Below, piece after piece: positions 47,390-57,580 of a DNA stretch of 64,000 bases. A program made the position numbers and the translations under genes. The notes under the pieces were generated by a model. It searched no databases, had not been told where the DNA came from, and worked only from the letters and a program-made list of their open reading frames with translations. Position 1 is the first letter of the stretch, and every line of letters starts with the position of its first letter. This stretch comes from Micrococcus lacusdianchii (GTDB taxonomy: Bacteria > Actinomycetota > Actinomycetes > Actinomycetales > Micrococcaceae), in assembly GCF_023155805.1 (NCBI RefSeq), contig NZ_JAKNUW010000011.1:44610-108609 (forward strand), written 5' to 3'.

Positions 47390-47395
47390 CAGGGT
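47390..47395 (+). promoter_or_regulatory. -10-like box before the DUF4192 gene
   Basis: CAGGGT lies six bases before the ATG at 47402, matching the position of the TAGGGT boxes before other genes but lacking the first T. It lies in the 37-base gap after the PAC2 gene, so read-through is also possible. Confidence 0.3.
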
Positions 47396-47401
47396 CGGGG
47401 C

Positions 47402-48562
47402 ATGGACCACCTCCCCGGACCGGCAGCCTCCCTCCCGCCGCACGACCCGCGCGCCCTCGACGAGCCCGCGGCAGGCCCCCCGACCTCGGTGCTGCGCGCG
47501 CGAGGCGTGGACGACCTCCTCGGCTACGCCGGACATGTCCTCGGGGCGCTGCGGCCGGGCTCGCTCGTGCTGGTGTCCCTCCACGGCACCGTGCTGGGCG
47601 CCGTGGTGCGGGTGGATCTGCCGCCCTCGGAGGCGCTCGAGGGACCGGCCGGGGCGCGCTGGGCCGAGGCCGTGGCGGACGTGCTCGCCCGTGACCGAGC
47701 CGCGGACGCCACCGTGGCCCTCGAGCTGGCGGGGGACCGTCCCCGGGTGCCCGCACGGGCGGCGGCCCCCGCCTGGCTCGACCCGCTGGCGACGGCCCTG
47801 GCCGGCCGTGGCCGGCCCCTGCGGGAGGGCTGGACCGTACGCGCGGGAATCGCCCATCCGTGGTGGGGGACGGACGTGGCGGACGATCGGGAGGGCCGGG
47901 CCGGGGTCGCCGTCGCGGTGGACCCGGCCGCCTCGGACCTGTCGCTCCACCTGATCGGCCGCGGCTCCGTGTGGGGGCTGCGCGCCGACCATGCGCACGT
48001 GCCCCGGCACCGGCCGCCCGGACCGGCGCTGGCCGCCGAGTGGGGACGGTGCACCCCGGAGCCCGGCCACCCCGAGCCGGCCGCCCTCACGGGCTGGCTC
48101 GCGGCCTGGGAGCCCGTCCTCGCCTCGGGGCCGGCACCGGCCACCGGACGGGCTCCCTCGGACGCGGAGTTGGGTGGGCCCCTCGTGCGGCCGGCCTGGC
48201 GGGACGCCCTCCTGCTGCACGCCGCGTGCTCCCCGGGCACCGTGCCGGACGATCCAGCGCGACGGGCGGCCGTGCTGACCGGCCGGTCCGCGCAGGCGCC
48301 CGACTGGCGGCGCCTGGACGCCCTGTGGGGCCGGCTCCGCGGCCTCGCCGTCCACGCCCCGGCCGGGCACGGCGGGCAGGCGCTGACGCTCGCCGCCTGG
48401 GTGGCATGGGCCCGGGGCGAGGGGTCCGCCGCGGGCGCCCACCTCGAGGCGGCCGCCGGCCTCACGAGCCCGGACGGGCTGGGACGGGTGCTCGATGGGC
48501 TGGTGGGCTTCGGCGTCGTGTGCGACTGGGCCGCCGACCCCCGGCGGTGCTGGCGGCCCTGA
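47402..48562 (+). CDS. DUF4192 family protein
   Basis: A 386-residue soluble Ala/Gly/Pro/Trp-rich protein with the layout of actinobacterial DUF4192 members: an N-terminal domain (VDDLLGYAGHVLGALRPGSL, VLVSLHGTVLGAVVRVDLP), a variable middle, and a helical C-terminal region (VHAPAGHGGQALTLAAWVAW, ARGEGSAAGAHLEAAAGL). It lacks signal peptide and membrane spans. The function is unknown. Its place just before the primary sigma factor is conserved in relatives. Confidence 0.85.
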   Translation: MDHLPGPAASLPPHDPRALDEPAAGPPTSVLRARGVDDLLGYAGHVLGALRPGSLVLVSLHGTVLGAVVRVDLPPSEALEGPAGARWAEAVADVLARDRAADATVALELAGDRPRVPARAAAPAWLDPLATALAGRGRPLREGWTVRAGIAHPWWGTDVADDREGRAGVAVAVDPAASDLSLHLIGRGSVWGLRADHAHVPRHRPPGPALAAEWGRCTPEPGHPEPAALTGWLAAWEPVLASGPAPATGRAPSDAELGGPLVRPAWRDALLLHAACSPGTVPDDPARRAAVLTGRSAQAPDWRRLDALWGRLRGLAVHAPAGHGGQALTLAAWVAWARGEGSAAGAHLEAAAGLTSPDGLGRVLDGLVGFGVVCDWAADPRRCWRP

Positions 48563-48686
48563 GGCGGGGCCCGTGGGAGGATGTCGGGGCTCGACGCGCT
48601 CCGCCCCCGGCGGACGCGTCCGACACCTCGACCGTCTGGAATAGACCCCGGTGATGCGGTGTTGTGAGCACGAGAGACCCTGGCAT

Positions 48687-48722
48687 CCGCGCGGGCCTCG
48701 GCGTCAGCCGCGGCCCGCGCGG
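48687..48722. terminator. Long hairpin just upstream of sigA promoter
   Basis: CCGCGCGGGCC (48687-48697) pairs with GGCCCGCGCGG (48712-48722), and inside it CGGC pairs with GCCG around a GTCA loop, interrupted by a single T/C mismatch. The 15-pair stem ends two bases before a TTGACA box. It probably terminates transcription coming from the DUF4192 gene and insulates sigA. Confidence 0.6.
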
Positions 48723-48724
48723 AC

Positions 48725-48756
48725 TTGACAGGGTCACACCTAGTTGCACTGCAGTG
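48725..48756 (+). promoter_or_regulatory. sigA promoter region with consensus -35 box and palindrome
   Basis: TTGACA at 48725-48730 is the best -35 box in the window. No good TANNNT box follows at 16-18 bases; TGCAGT at 48750-48755 is the nearest, 19 bases away. CACTGCAGTG at 48747-48756 is a perfect palindrome over the same bases and may be an operator. The sigA GTG follows 42 bases later. Confidence 0.45.
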
Positions 48757-48797
48757 TTCCGCGCCGTCCGGGTGCGGACCCGAGGGAAAGGCCACGA

Positions 48798-50255
<1,458 letters not shown>

Positions 50256-50271
50256 GCCCGGAGGGCCCACG

Positions 50272-50313
50272 ACGACGGCCCGCCGCCTCCCCGAGGAGGC
50301 GACGGGCCGTCGT
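50272..50313. terminator. Hairpin between convergent sigA and DUF7455 gene
   Basis: The arms 50272-50290 and 50295-50313 pair over 19 positions with one C/A mismatch and a CCGA loop. It separates the two stop codons (50255 and 50328) and can act on both strands. No U-tract. Confidence 0.75.
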
Positions 50314-50327
50314 GGTGCCGTGGAGGG

Positions 50328-50552
50328 TCAGGCGTCGGCCGGCGCGGGGCGGGCGTGCAGGTCCTCGGTCTGGTCCTGCCACACGCTGGCCTGGGGGCGC
50401 AGCGCGTCCTCCACGGCGCGGGCGTGGTGACCGCAGAACAGCAGCTCGCCGCCTGAGGGCAGGATCGCGCGCACGAAGGCCTGGGCCCCGCAGCGGTCGC
50501 AGCGGTCGGAACGGGTGAGGGCGGCCGGATCGGCCACGGCGGTGATGGACAT
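50328..50552 (-). CDS. Small DUF7455-type zinc-ribbon protein
   Basis: A 74-residue protein found after sigA in many actinobacteria. It contains TRSDRCDRCGAQAFVRAILP and LLFCGHHARAVEDAL, so two Cys from CDRC and a Cys plus His pair from CGHH could bind zinc. The C-terminus is hydrophilic. AGGAGG five bases before the ATG at 50552 supports the start. The function is unknown; the location suggests a link to transcription, but this is inference. Confidence 0.85.
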   Translation of the reverse strand: MSITAVADPAALTRSDRCDRCGAQAFVRAILPSGGELLFCGHHARAVEDALRPQASVWQDQTEDLHARPAPADA

Positions 50553-50747
50553 GCTGTCCTCCTGATCTGTCGGGTCGGTGGGGGGCAGGGCCGCACGGCT
50601 CCTGCGCCTCGTGTCCCCTGGAACGGCCAGCATGGCACCCGCGGGCCCGCCGGGCGTGCCCGGACCCGCCCGTTTCGCCACCCGCGTACGGCCGGGGACG
50701 TCCGGTCCGGACATGCCCCCGCCCGCTGCCGTGTCCGGGGCGCGGAG

Positions 50748-50753
50748 TAGTCT
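50748..50753 (+). promoter_or_regulatory. -10 box for parE
   Basis: TAGTCT lies 39 bases before the GTG start, giving a leader of about 33 bases that includes GGAAGGA as ribosome site. The rest of the 240-base gap between the DUF7455 gene and parE shows no other clear element. Confidence 0.45.
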
Positions 50754-50792
50754 GGACGGGCTCCCGCCGTCCCCTGGAAGGACCCCTCCACC

Positions 50793-52898
50793 GTGCCCGC
50801 CGCCTCCGAGTACTCCGCCCGCCACCTCTCCGTCCTGGAGGGCCTCGAGGCGGTGCGCAAGCGTCCGGGCATGTACGTCGGCTCCACCGACTCCCGCGGC
50901 CTCATGCACTGCCTGTGGGAGATCATCGACAACTCCGTGGACGAGGCGCTGGCCGGCCACGGCCAGTCGATCGAGGTCACCCTGCACCCGGACGGCTCCG
51001 TCGAGGTCGCGGACAACGGTCGCGGCATCCCTGTGGACGTCGAGCCGCGGACCGGCCTGACCGGCGTCGAGGTGGTCTTCACCAAGCTGCACGCCGGCGG
51101 CAAGTTCGGCGGTGGCTCCTACGCCGCCTCGGGCGGCCTGCACGGTGTGGGCGCATCCGTGGTCAACGCCCTGTCCTCCCGCCTGGACGTGGAGGTCATG
51201 CGCGGGGGCAAGGTGCACCGCCTGTCCTTCCGGCGCGGCGAGCCGGGCGCGTTCCAGGACGGCTCCAAGCCCTCCCCGGAGGCGCCGTTCACACCCGCCG
51301 AGGAGGCCGCCCCGCTCGAGGTGGTCGGCAAGGCCAAGCGCGGGCAGACCGGCACGCGGGTGCGGTACTGGGCGGACGAGCAGATCTTCACCACGGATGC
51401 CCGGTTCTCCGCCCAGGACCTCCAGGCCCGGGCCCGCCAGACCGCCTACCTCATCCCGGGTCTGCGCATCGCCGTCCGGGACCTGCGCCGCCTGCCCGGC
51501 ACGCCGGGGGCGGACGGGCCCGCGGAGGAGGTCTACCAGTACGACGGCGGCATTGCCGAGTTCGTCGAGCACCTCACCCCCGCCGCGCCCGTCACGGACG
51601 TGTGGCGGCTGCAGGGCTCGGGCACCTTCACCGAGCGCGTGCCCGTGCTGGGGGAGGACGGGCGCACCCAGATGCAGGAGGTCAAGCGCACCTGCGAGGT
51701 GGACGTCGCCCTGCGCTGGGACGTCGGCTACGAGACCGTCCTGCGCCCGTTCGTCAACATCATCGCCACCCCCAAGGGCGGCACCCACCAGTCCGGGTTC
51801 GAGTCGGCCCTGCTGAAGGTCTTCCGCGCCCAGGTGGAGGCCGGGGCGCGGCGCCTCAAGGCCGGCTCGGACCGCCCGGACAAGGACGACGTCCTCGCCG
51901 GCATGACCGCCGTGCTGACCGTCCGCCTGGCGGAGCCGCAGTTCGAAGGCCAGACCAAGGAGATCCTCGGCACCCCGGCGGTGCGGCGCATCGTGGCGCA
52001 GGTGGTGGAGAAGGAGCTCACCGCGCGGCTGACGGCCACGGCCCGCGCGCAGAAGCAGCAGGTCGCGGTGCTGCTGGAGAAGGTCGTGGCGGAGATGAAG
52101 TCCCGCATCTCGGCGCGCACCCACAAGGAGAACCAGCGCCGCAAGAACGCGCTGGAGACCTCCACCATGCCCGCCAAGCTGGCCGACTGCCGGACCGACG
52201 ACGTCGCCTCCTCCGAGCTGTTCATCGTCGAGGGCGACTCCGCCCTGGGCACCGCCAAGCTGGCCCGGTCGTCGGACTTCCAGGCGCTGCTGCCCATCCG
52301 CGGCAAGATCCTCAACGTCCAGAAGGCCTCCGTCTCGGACATCCTCTCCAACGCCGAGTGCGCCGCCCTGATCCAGGTGGTCGGCGGCGGCGCCGGACGC
52401 AGCTTCGACCTGGACGCCGCCCGCTACGGCAAGGTCATCCTCATGACGGACGCCGACGTGGACGGCGCCCACATCCGCACCCTGCTGCTCACGCTGTTCT
52501 TCCGCTACATGCGTCCCATGGTGGAGACGGGGCGGGTGTATGCGGCCGTCCCCCCGCTGCACCGCATCGAGGCGGTGACCCGCGGGAAGAAGGAGCGTGA
52601 GGTCGTCTACACCTACTCCGAGCAGGAGCTGCACGCCACGCTGGCGCGCCTCGAGGCCGAGGGGCGCTCCTACAAGGAGCCCATCCAGCGGTACAAGGGT
52701 CTGGGCGAGATGGACGCGGACCAGCTGGCTGAGACCACCATGGACCCGCGGCACCGCATGCTCCGGCGCGTGACCATCTCCGAGGTGGAGGCCGCGGAGA
52801 AGGTGTTCGAGCTGCTCATGGGCTCGTCCGTGGCGCCGCGCAAGGCGTTCATCGTCTCCCACGCGGACGAGCTGGACCGGGAGCGCATCGACGCCTGA
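50793..52898 (+). CDS. parE: DNA topoisomerase IV subunit B (ParE), GyrB-like
   Basis: A 701-residue type IIA topoisomerase ATPase subunit. The GHKL ATPase domain has VRKRPGMYVGST, EIIDNSVDEALAG and GRGIPVD, the lid GGLHGVGASVVNALS and the QTK loop (FEGQTKEILG). The TOPRIM domain has FIVEGDSALGTAK and LMTDADVDGAHIRTLLL, and the C-terminus RYKGLGEMDADQLAETTMDP. ParE and GyrB are hard to separate by eye, but the place beside the primary sigma factor, away from dnaA/recF, matches actinobacterial parE. The parC partner is not in the window. Confidence 0.9.
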   Translation: MPAASEYSARHLSVLEGLEAVRKRPGMYVGSTDSRGLMHCLWEIIDNSVDEALAGHGQSIEVTLHPDGSVEVADNGRGIPVDVEPRTGLTGVEVVFTKLHAGGKFGGGSYAASGGLHGVGASVVNALSSRLDVEVMRGGKVHRLSFRRGEPGAFQDGSKPSPEAPFTPAEEAAPLEVVGKAKRGQTGTRVRYWADEQIFTTDARFSAQDLQARARQTAYLIPGLRIAVRDLRRLPGTPGADGPAEEVYQYDGGIAEFVEHLTPAAPVTDVWRLQGSGTFTERVPVLGEDGRTQMQEVKRTCEVDVALRWDVGYETVLRPFVNIIATPKGGTHQSGFESALLKVFRAQVEAGARRLKAGSDRPDKDDVLAGMTAVLTVRLAEPQFEGQTKEILGTPAVRRIVAQVVEKELTARLTATARAQKQQVAVLLEKVVAEMKSRISARTHKENQRRKNALETSTMPAKLADCRTDDVASSELFIVEGDSALGTAKLARSSDFQALLPIRGKILNVQKASVSDILSNAECAALIQVVGGGAGRSFDLDAARYGKVILMTDADVDGAHIRTLLLTLFFRYMRPMVETGRVYAAVPPLHRIEAVTRGKKEREVVYTYSEQELHATLARLEAEGRSYKEPIQRYKGLGEMDADQLAETTMDPRHRMLRRVTISEVEAAEKVFELLMGSSVAPRKAFIVSHADELDRERIDA

Positions 52899-52905
52899 GC
52901 GTCCT

Positions 52906-52927
52906 CGGGCGTCCCCGGGGACGCCCG
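52906..52927. terminator. Palindromic hairpin after parE
   Basis: The 22 bases are a perfect palindrome with outer CGGGCGTCC and inner CCGG, starting 8 bases after the parE stop. It ends 12 bases before the next gene's -10 box, so it can separate the two transcripts. Confidence 0.55.
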
Positions 52928-52938
52928 GCGGGGCTTGC

Positions 52939-52944
52939 TAGGGT
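52939..52944 (+). promoter_or_regulatory. -10 box for leaderless gene at 52951
   Basis: TAGGGT is followed by six bases and the ATG at 52951, with no ribosome-binding sequence. Confidence 0.52.
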
Positions 52945-52950
52945 CGGGCC

Positions 52951-53451
52951 ATGGACACCGGCAGCCAGGACACCGCACACGCTGCCGTGGTCGACGCCGG
53001 CTCGGCAGCCTCGGCCCGGCCCGCGGACACCCCGCCCCGGGGGGACGCGCCCGCCTGGCGTGCGGCCGGCGTCGGGATGGCCTTCGGGATGGCCTCGGTC
53101 GTCTGGAGCCTGCACGCGCGGCTCCCCGACTGGGTGGCGGTCGGCGCCGTCGCCGGTCTCCTGGCCCTCGGCCTCCTCTGCATGGCAGGGCTGCGGTTCG
53201 TCGTGGACCAGGACGAGGCCCGCCGGGCCGTGTTCTACACCGGCGAGGGGCAGGGCTCCTGGTTCGCCGTGAACTTCTTCGGGGTGTTCCAGATCCCCTG
53301 GGTCTTCATCACCGGCATCACGGAGACCGTCCCGCTCGTCCTCAGCGCCTCCGGGCTCGGCATCGTGGTCGCCGTCGCGAACCAGACGATCGTCTCCCGG
53401 TGCATGACGCGCCGGCCCCAGCCCGCACCGGAGATCGTCCCCCTCGGCTGA
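52951..53451 (+). CDS. Hypothetical membrane protein
   Basis: A 166-residue protein with a hydrophilic N-terminus of about 35 residues and four hydrophobic segments (about 38-54, 62-82, 104-122 and 126-146). Between spans two and three is FVVDQDEARRAVFYTGEGQG. No catalytic motifs are visible and I do not recognise the family. A leaderless promoter precedes it and codon use matches neighbouring genes, so it is likely real. It converges on oleD. Confidence 0.72.
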   Translation: MDTGSQDTAHAAVVDAGSAASARPADTPPRGDAPAWRAAGVGMAFGMASVVWSLHARLPDWVAVGAVAGLLALGLLCMAGLRFVVDQDEARRAVFYTGEGQGSWFAVNFFGVFQIPWVFITGITETVPLVLSASGLGIVVAVANQTIVSRCMTRRPQPAPEIVPLG

Positions 53452-53486
53452 CGGGGGACGGGGCGGGACGGGCCAGGCGGTCCGGC

Positions 53487-54560
53487 TCACCGGTCGCGGT
53501 AGTACGCCGCCAGGCGGTGCAGACCCTCGTCGATCGACACGGTGGGGGTCCACTCGAGCACCTCGCGGGTGCGGCGCTGGTCGAACCAGTGCGCCGTGGA
53601 GAGCTGCTCGGCGAGGAACTCGGTGAGGGGCGGCTCGCCGTCGGCCGAGCCGATGCCCGCCGAGCGCACCCGGAACAGGTCCCGCTCCCACACCCTCTCG
53701 ATCAGGGCGCCGGCGCGGCGGGCCAGGCCCGCGGGCACGGTGCGCTCGGGCTCGGGGGCCCCACCGGCCAGCGCGATGCCGCGCACGAGCTCGCCCACGG
53801 GGCGGGGCTCGCCGTTGGTCACCACGAGCGCCTCGCCGTGGGTGTGGTCCACGGCCGCGACGGCGGCCACCACGGCCTCCACCGCGTTGCCCGTGTAGAG
53901 CGTGTCGATCAGGGGCGCGCCCGTGCCCAGCACGGGCATGCGGCCCTCACGGGAGCGCTGGACGATCCGGTCGGTGAGCTGCAGGTCTCCCGGCCCCCAC
54001 ATCAGATGGGGGCGCAGGACCAGCACGCGGAAGTCCTCGGAGTCCGCCTCGAGGGCGATCAGCTCGCCGGCGGCCTTGGTCCGCGCGTACGGCCCCCGGG
54101 CGCGCTCCGGGTCGGCCGGGCCCGCCCCCTCGCCGACGATGGAGGAGCCCGCGTGGGCGACGGAGGGAGAGGAGATGTGGACGAACCGGCGCACCCCCCG
54201 GCGGCGCGCGGCGTGCACGAGGATCCGCGTGCCCTCCACGTTGACCGCGCGGAACTCCTCCTCGGGTCCGGACATCGAGACCTTCGCGGCCACGTGCACC
54301 ACGGTGTCCACGCCCTCGAGGGCGTCCTCCACGGCCGCGGGGTCCGTCACGGAGCCCAGGACGTCCCGCACGCCCGGCACGCCCGAGGGCCGGCGCTGGA
54401 GCGTCGTCACCTCCGTGCCGGACTCGGCCAGCACGCGGGCGGTGCCCGCGCCCAGCAGTCCGGAGGCCCCGGTCACGAGGGCGCGTCGGCTGACCACGCG
54501 CTCCACGAGCTGCGGCAGGCCGTCGTCGTCGACGTGGATCTCGATGCCCATCCCGCTCAC
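53487..54560 (-). CDS. oleD: 2-alkyl-3-oxoalkanoate reductase OleD
   Basis: A 357-residue extended short-chain dehydrogenase that reduces the OleA product to a 2-alkyl-3-hydroxyalkanoic acid with NADPH. The NAD(P) loop is VTGASGLLGAGTARVL, followed by VVHVAAKVSM, the Ser in FVHISSPSVAHAG, the catalytic YARTK (Tyr and Lys) and VLRPHLMWGPGD. The frame is open upstream; the GTG at 54560 overlaps the oleBC stop (GTGA), and an ATG at 54551 is the alternative. It is the last gene of the oleA-oleBC-oleD operon. Confidence 0.9.
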   Translation of the reverse strand: MSGMGIEIHVDDDGLPQLVERVVSRRALVTGASGLLGAGTARVLAESGTEVTTLQRRPSGVPGVRDVLGSVTDPAAVEDALEGVDTVVHVAAKVSMSGPEEEFRAVNVEGTRILVHAARRRGVRRFVHISSPSVAHAGSSIVGEGAGPADPERARGPYARTKAAGELIALEADSEDFRVLVLRPHLMWGPGDLQLTDRIVQRSREGRMPVLGTGAPLIDTLYTGNAVEAVVAAVAAVDHTHGEALVVTNGEPRPVGELVRGIALAGGAPEPERTVPAGLARRAGALIERVWERDLFRVRSAGIGSADGEPPLTEFLAEQLSTAHWFDQRRTREVLEWTPTVSIDEGLHRLAAYYRDR

Positions 54561-57553
54561 AGCCCGCCCACCGATCCGCCGGCCAGCACGTCCGTGGCCC
54601 AGCGGGCCACGCGCGGACGGTCGATCTTCGAGTTGTGCCGGATGTCGGTGGGCACCTCGTCCGCCACGAGCACCGCCGCGACCGGCAGCGGGTCCAGGGC
54701 CGCGCGCACCGAGGCGGCCAGCGCGGTGGGGGCGAGCCCCTGCTTGGGCCGGCCGTCGCGATGGTGGCCGGCGCGGCGCGCGGGGCGGTTGGCCGGCACG
54801 GCGGCCTCCACCACGACGACGACCGCCTGGGTCCCGGCGGGGCCCGTGCCGACCACGGCGCTGCGGCGCACGGGGCCGAGAGCGTCCACGATCCGTTCGG
54901 GACCGCCCGGGGCCAGCGGGCCGTCCGGGGTGGTGAGCACGTGCTGGAGCCGCCCCTCGATCCACACGCGTCCCTCGGCGTCGAAGTGGCCGACGTCCGC
55001 GGTGCGGTGCCACACGCGTCCGTCGCGGCGGACGAGCCCGTCGCGCTTGGACTGCTGGTCCGTGGCCCACAGGGCGTCGTAGCGGTCCTTCAGGTGCGGC
55101 GCGGACACCACGAACTCGCCGAGCACGCCGTGCCCGGTGGCGGCGTCGAGGGTGACCTCCTCGGCGGTGCCGTCCTCCAGCAGCGGGGCGATCCGGAACT
55201 CGACGCCGGGCAGCGGCCGGCCCACGCACACCCCGGCGTCCGGGGCGCGGCGCAGCCGCTGGATCTCCTCCCCGTCGATGTCGGAGAGCAGCAGGCCCTC
55301 GGTCATGCCGTAGGGGGTGTGGACCTCCGCGTGCGGCAGGACGGCCGAGAGCTGCCGCAGCAGGGCAGGGTGCACCGGGGCGCCCGCGGAGAGCAGCTGG
55401 CGCACCCCGGCCAGGGCGGCGCGCTGCTCACGGGTCAGGTCCCCGGCGGTCTGGACCACGTTGGCCAGGGCCGCGGGAGAGGCGAACATCACGGAGGACT
55501 GCCCGGCGATCGCGGCGTCCGCCAGCGCGGAGGCGGTGAGCGTGGCCGGCTTGGTGACGTCCATGACGGGGGTGACCGAGGCCGCCCCCAGGGCCGGGCC
55601 CAGCAGGGCGAACGGTGCGAAGCCGGCCAGCAGGGACGCGCCGGGGCGGATGTCGAGGGTCCGGCCGATCATCTGGACGAGCCGGCCGAGGCGCTCATGG
55701 GTGTAGACCACGCCCTTGGCCGGGCCGGTGGAGCCGGAGGTGAACAGGACGGCAGCGTCCGCGGCGAGGGCCGGCTCGGCCAGGGGTGCGCCGGCGGCGT
55801 CGCGCGGCCCCGACGCGGCGGGGTCCCGGTGGCGCTCGACCATGGCGTACAGCGAGTCGGAGACGTCCAGCAGCGTCCGCTGGGGCGCGGCCAGGGTGGC
55901 CACGGAGATGCGGGTGCCCGGCCAGGACTGCGCACGGGCCAGGGTCAGGCCCGGGGTCTGCCCGATGATCCAGCGGGGCCGGGCCGACTTCATGGCGCGG
56001 GTCATCCCGGTGATGCCCAGGCCCTGGTCCGCGACGACGGCGACGCCGCCCACACGCAGGACCGCGTACAGCGCCGCGGAGAGGTCACGGCCCGGCGGCA
56101 CGAGCATGGAGACACGGTCGCCGGGGCGCATGCCCGCCTCCCACAGGCCCGTGGCCATCGCCGAGACGGTCTCCTGGAACTCGCCCCAGCCGACGGCGAC
56201 GGGACGCCGTCGGGCGCCCACGAGGGCGCGCGAGGACGCGGCGCCGGCCATGTCCACGAGCGCGGTGTACTCGCGCATCGCGGACCCGGGGGCGCCCCAG
56301 TCCTCGAGCCGGTCCCACAGCCGGGGCACGCCGCCGGCGGCCGGGGCCGTCGCCCCGTCGCCGCGGTCCGCGTCCGAGTCCGCGTCGGCGAGCTCGAGCT
56401 CCACCGCGCGTCCCGTGACGCCGAGCACCGGGTGGGAGGAGGTGGCGGGGGCGTCGTCGTCGGCGTGGGGCCGGGGTCCGGGCAGGCCCGAGGCCGGGTC
56501 GTCCAGCAGACCCGCGAGGAGCAGCTGCGCCCAGGTCAGCAGGGGGGTGACGACGTCGCGGTCGTCGATCAGCAGGTGCCCGGCCTCCTCGTAGCGGTGG
56601 ACGCGGGCGGCCGGGAGGCGGTCGCGGAGGTCGTCCAGGTAGCGGTCCAGGAAGACGGGGTCGTCGGCGCCCCACTGGATCAGCGCCGGCACGCCGGCCG
56701 CGCCGAGCGCACTGACGCCGTCGGACACGCGCGTGAGCTCGGCGTGGCTGCCGTGGGCGGGGTCGGCCGGGATGTCGGCCACGAACCCGCCGACGCCGCC
56801 GCGGCGGGCCGCGTCCGGGTAGGGAAGGTGGTAGGCGGCGCGCACCTCGGGTGCCAGGGACGGCTTCGCCAGCGAGGTGGTGACGGCGATGAACGCGTCG
56901 GTGGCCACCGTGGACGCCGGCAGGACCGGACCGGCCAGCGCCGCCTGCAGGGGCGCGGGCAGGGAGGCCTGCGGGGGCTGATGCACCGCGGTGTTGAGGG
57001 TGCTCACCCCCGCCACGGCGTCGCGGTGACGACCGGCCCAGCCGAGGGAGACCACGCCGCCCCAGTCGTGGCCGAGGGTGATGACCGGGTGCCCTGCCTC
57101 CGCCTGGGCGGTGATCCCGAGCTCGGCCAGCAGGGCCTCGAGGTCGTCCACGCGGTCCCGGAGGCCGCGGTACGTGCTGCGCGCCCGGCCCATCTCCGAC
57201 GGCGTCGGGTTCGCCGGGTGCTCGAGGCGTTCGGAGAAGCCCATGTCCAGCTGGTCGGGGGCCACCACGCGCCAGGCCTGCTGCCCGCGGCGGGCGCGGC
57301 GGACCGTCTCGGCCAGCAGCGAGCGCCACAGGTAGGACCACGTCGGGTTGCCGTGGACGGCCACGATGGTGCCCACCACGTCCGCGCCGAGCGCGTCCAG
57401 GAGGGGCCCGGTGTCGGCCACGTGCAGGGTGCGGGAGACGCCGTCCGGGTCCGCGGCGGAGCGGACGGTGACGAGACGGGACCAGGCGGCGTCCCAGCCG
57501 GGCAGCTGCTCGTGCGGGGGGAGGGCGGCGGGGGCGGCGGGGATGTGCGGCAT
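54557..57553 (-). CDS. oleBC: OleB-OleC fusion: beta-lactone decarboxylase and beta-lactone synthetase
   Basis: A 998-residue fusion protein. The N-terminal part (about 1-350) is an alpha/beta hydrolase of the haloalkane dehalogenase type with the oxyanion motif HGNPTWSYLW and nucleophile D163 in GHDWGG; this is OleB, which decarboxylates the beta-lactone. The C-terminal part (about 390-998) is an AMP-ligase homologue with FTSGSTGPAKGVVYTHE near residue 600; this is OleC, which closes the beta-lactone. A charged linker of about 40 residues joins them. Such fusions are known in actinobacterial ole clusters including Micrococcus. The stop overlaps oleD. Confidence 0.92.
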   Translation of the reverse strand: MPHIPAAPAALPPHEQLPGWDAAWSRLVTVRSAADPDGVSRTLHVADTGPLLDALGADVVGTIVAVHGNPTWSYLWRSLLAETVRRARRGQQAWRVVAPDQLDMGFSERLEHPANPTPSEMGRARSTYRGLRDRVDDLEALLAELGITAQAEAGHPVITLGHDWGGVVSLGWAGRHRDAVAGVSTLNTAVHQPPQASLPAPLQAALAGPVLPASTVATDAFIAVTTSLAKPSLAPEVRAAYHLPYPDAARRGGVGGFVADIPADPAHGSHAELTRVSDGVSALGAAGVPALIQWGADDPVFLDRYLDDLRDRLPAARVHRYEEAGHLLIDDRDVVTPLLTWAQLLLAGLLDDPASGLPGPRPHADDDAPATSSHPVLGVTGRAVELELADADSDADRGDGATAPAAGGVPRLWDRLEDWGAPGSAMREYTALVDMAGAASSRALVGARRRPVAVGWGEFQETVSAMATGLWEAGMRPGDRVSMLVPPGRDLSAALYAVLRVGGVAVVADQGLGITGMTRAMKSARPRWIIGQTPGLTLARAQSWPGTRISVATLAAPQRTLLDVSDSLYAMVERHRDPAASGPRDAAGAPLAEPALAADAAVLFTSGSTGPAKGVVYTHERLGRLVQMIGRTLDIRPGASLLAGFAPFALLGPALGAASVTPVMDVTKPATLTASALADAAIAGQSSVMFASPAALANVVQTAGDLTREQRAALAGVRQLLSAGAPVHPALLRQLSAVLPHAEVHTPYGMTEGLLLSDIDGEEIQRLRRAPDAGVCVGRPLPGVEFRIAPLLEDGTAEEVTLDAATGHGVLGEFVVSAPHLKDRYDALWATDQQSKRDGLVRRDGRVWHRTADVGHFDAEGRVWIEGRLQHVLTTPDGPLAPGGPERIVDALGPVRRSAVVGTGPAGTQAVVVVVEAAVPANRPARRAGHHRDGRPKQGLAPTALAASVRAALDPLPVAAVLVADEVPTDIRHNSKIDRPRVARWATDVLAGGSVGGL

Positions 57554-57580
57554 GGCGGTCTCTCGTCCTCCTACGTCAGT

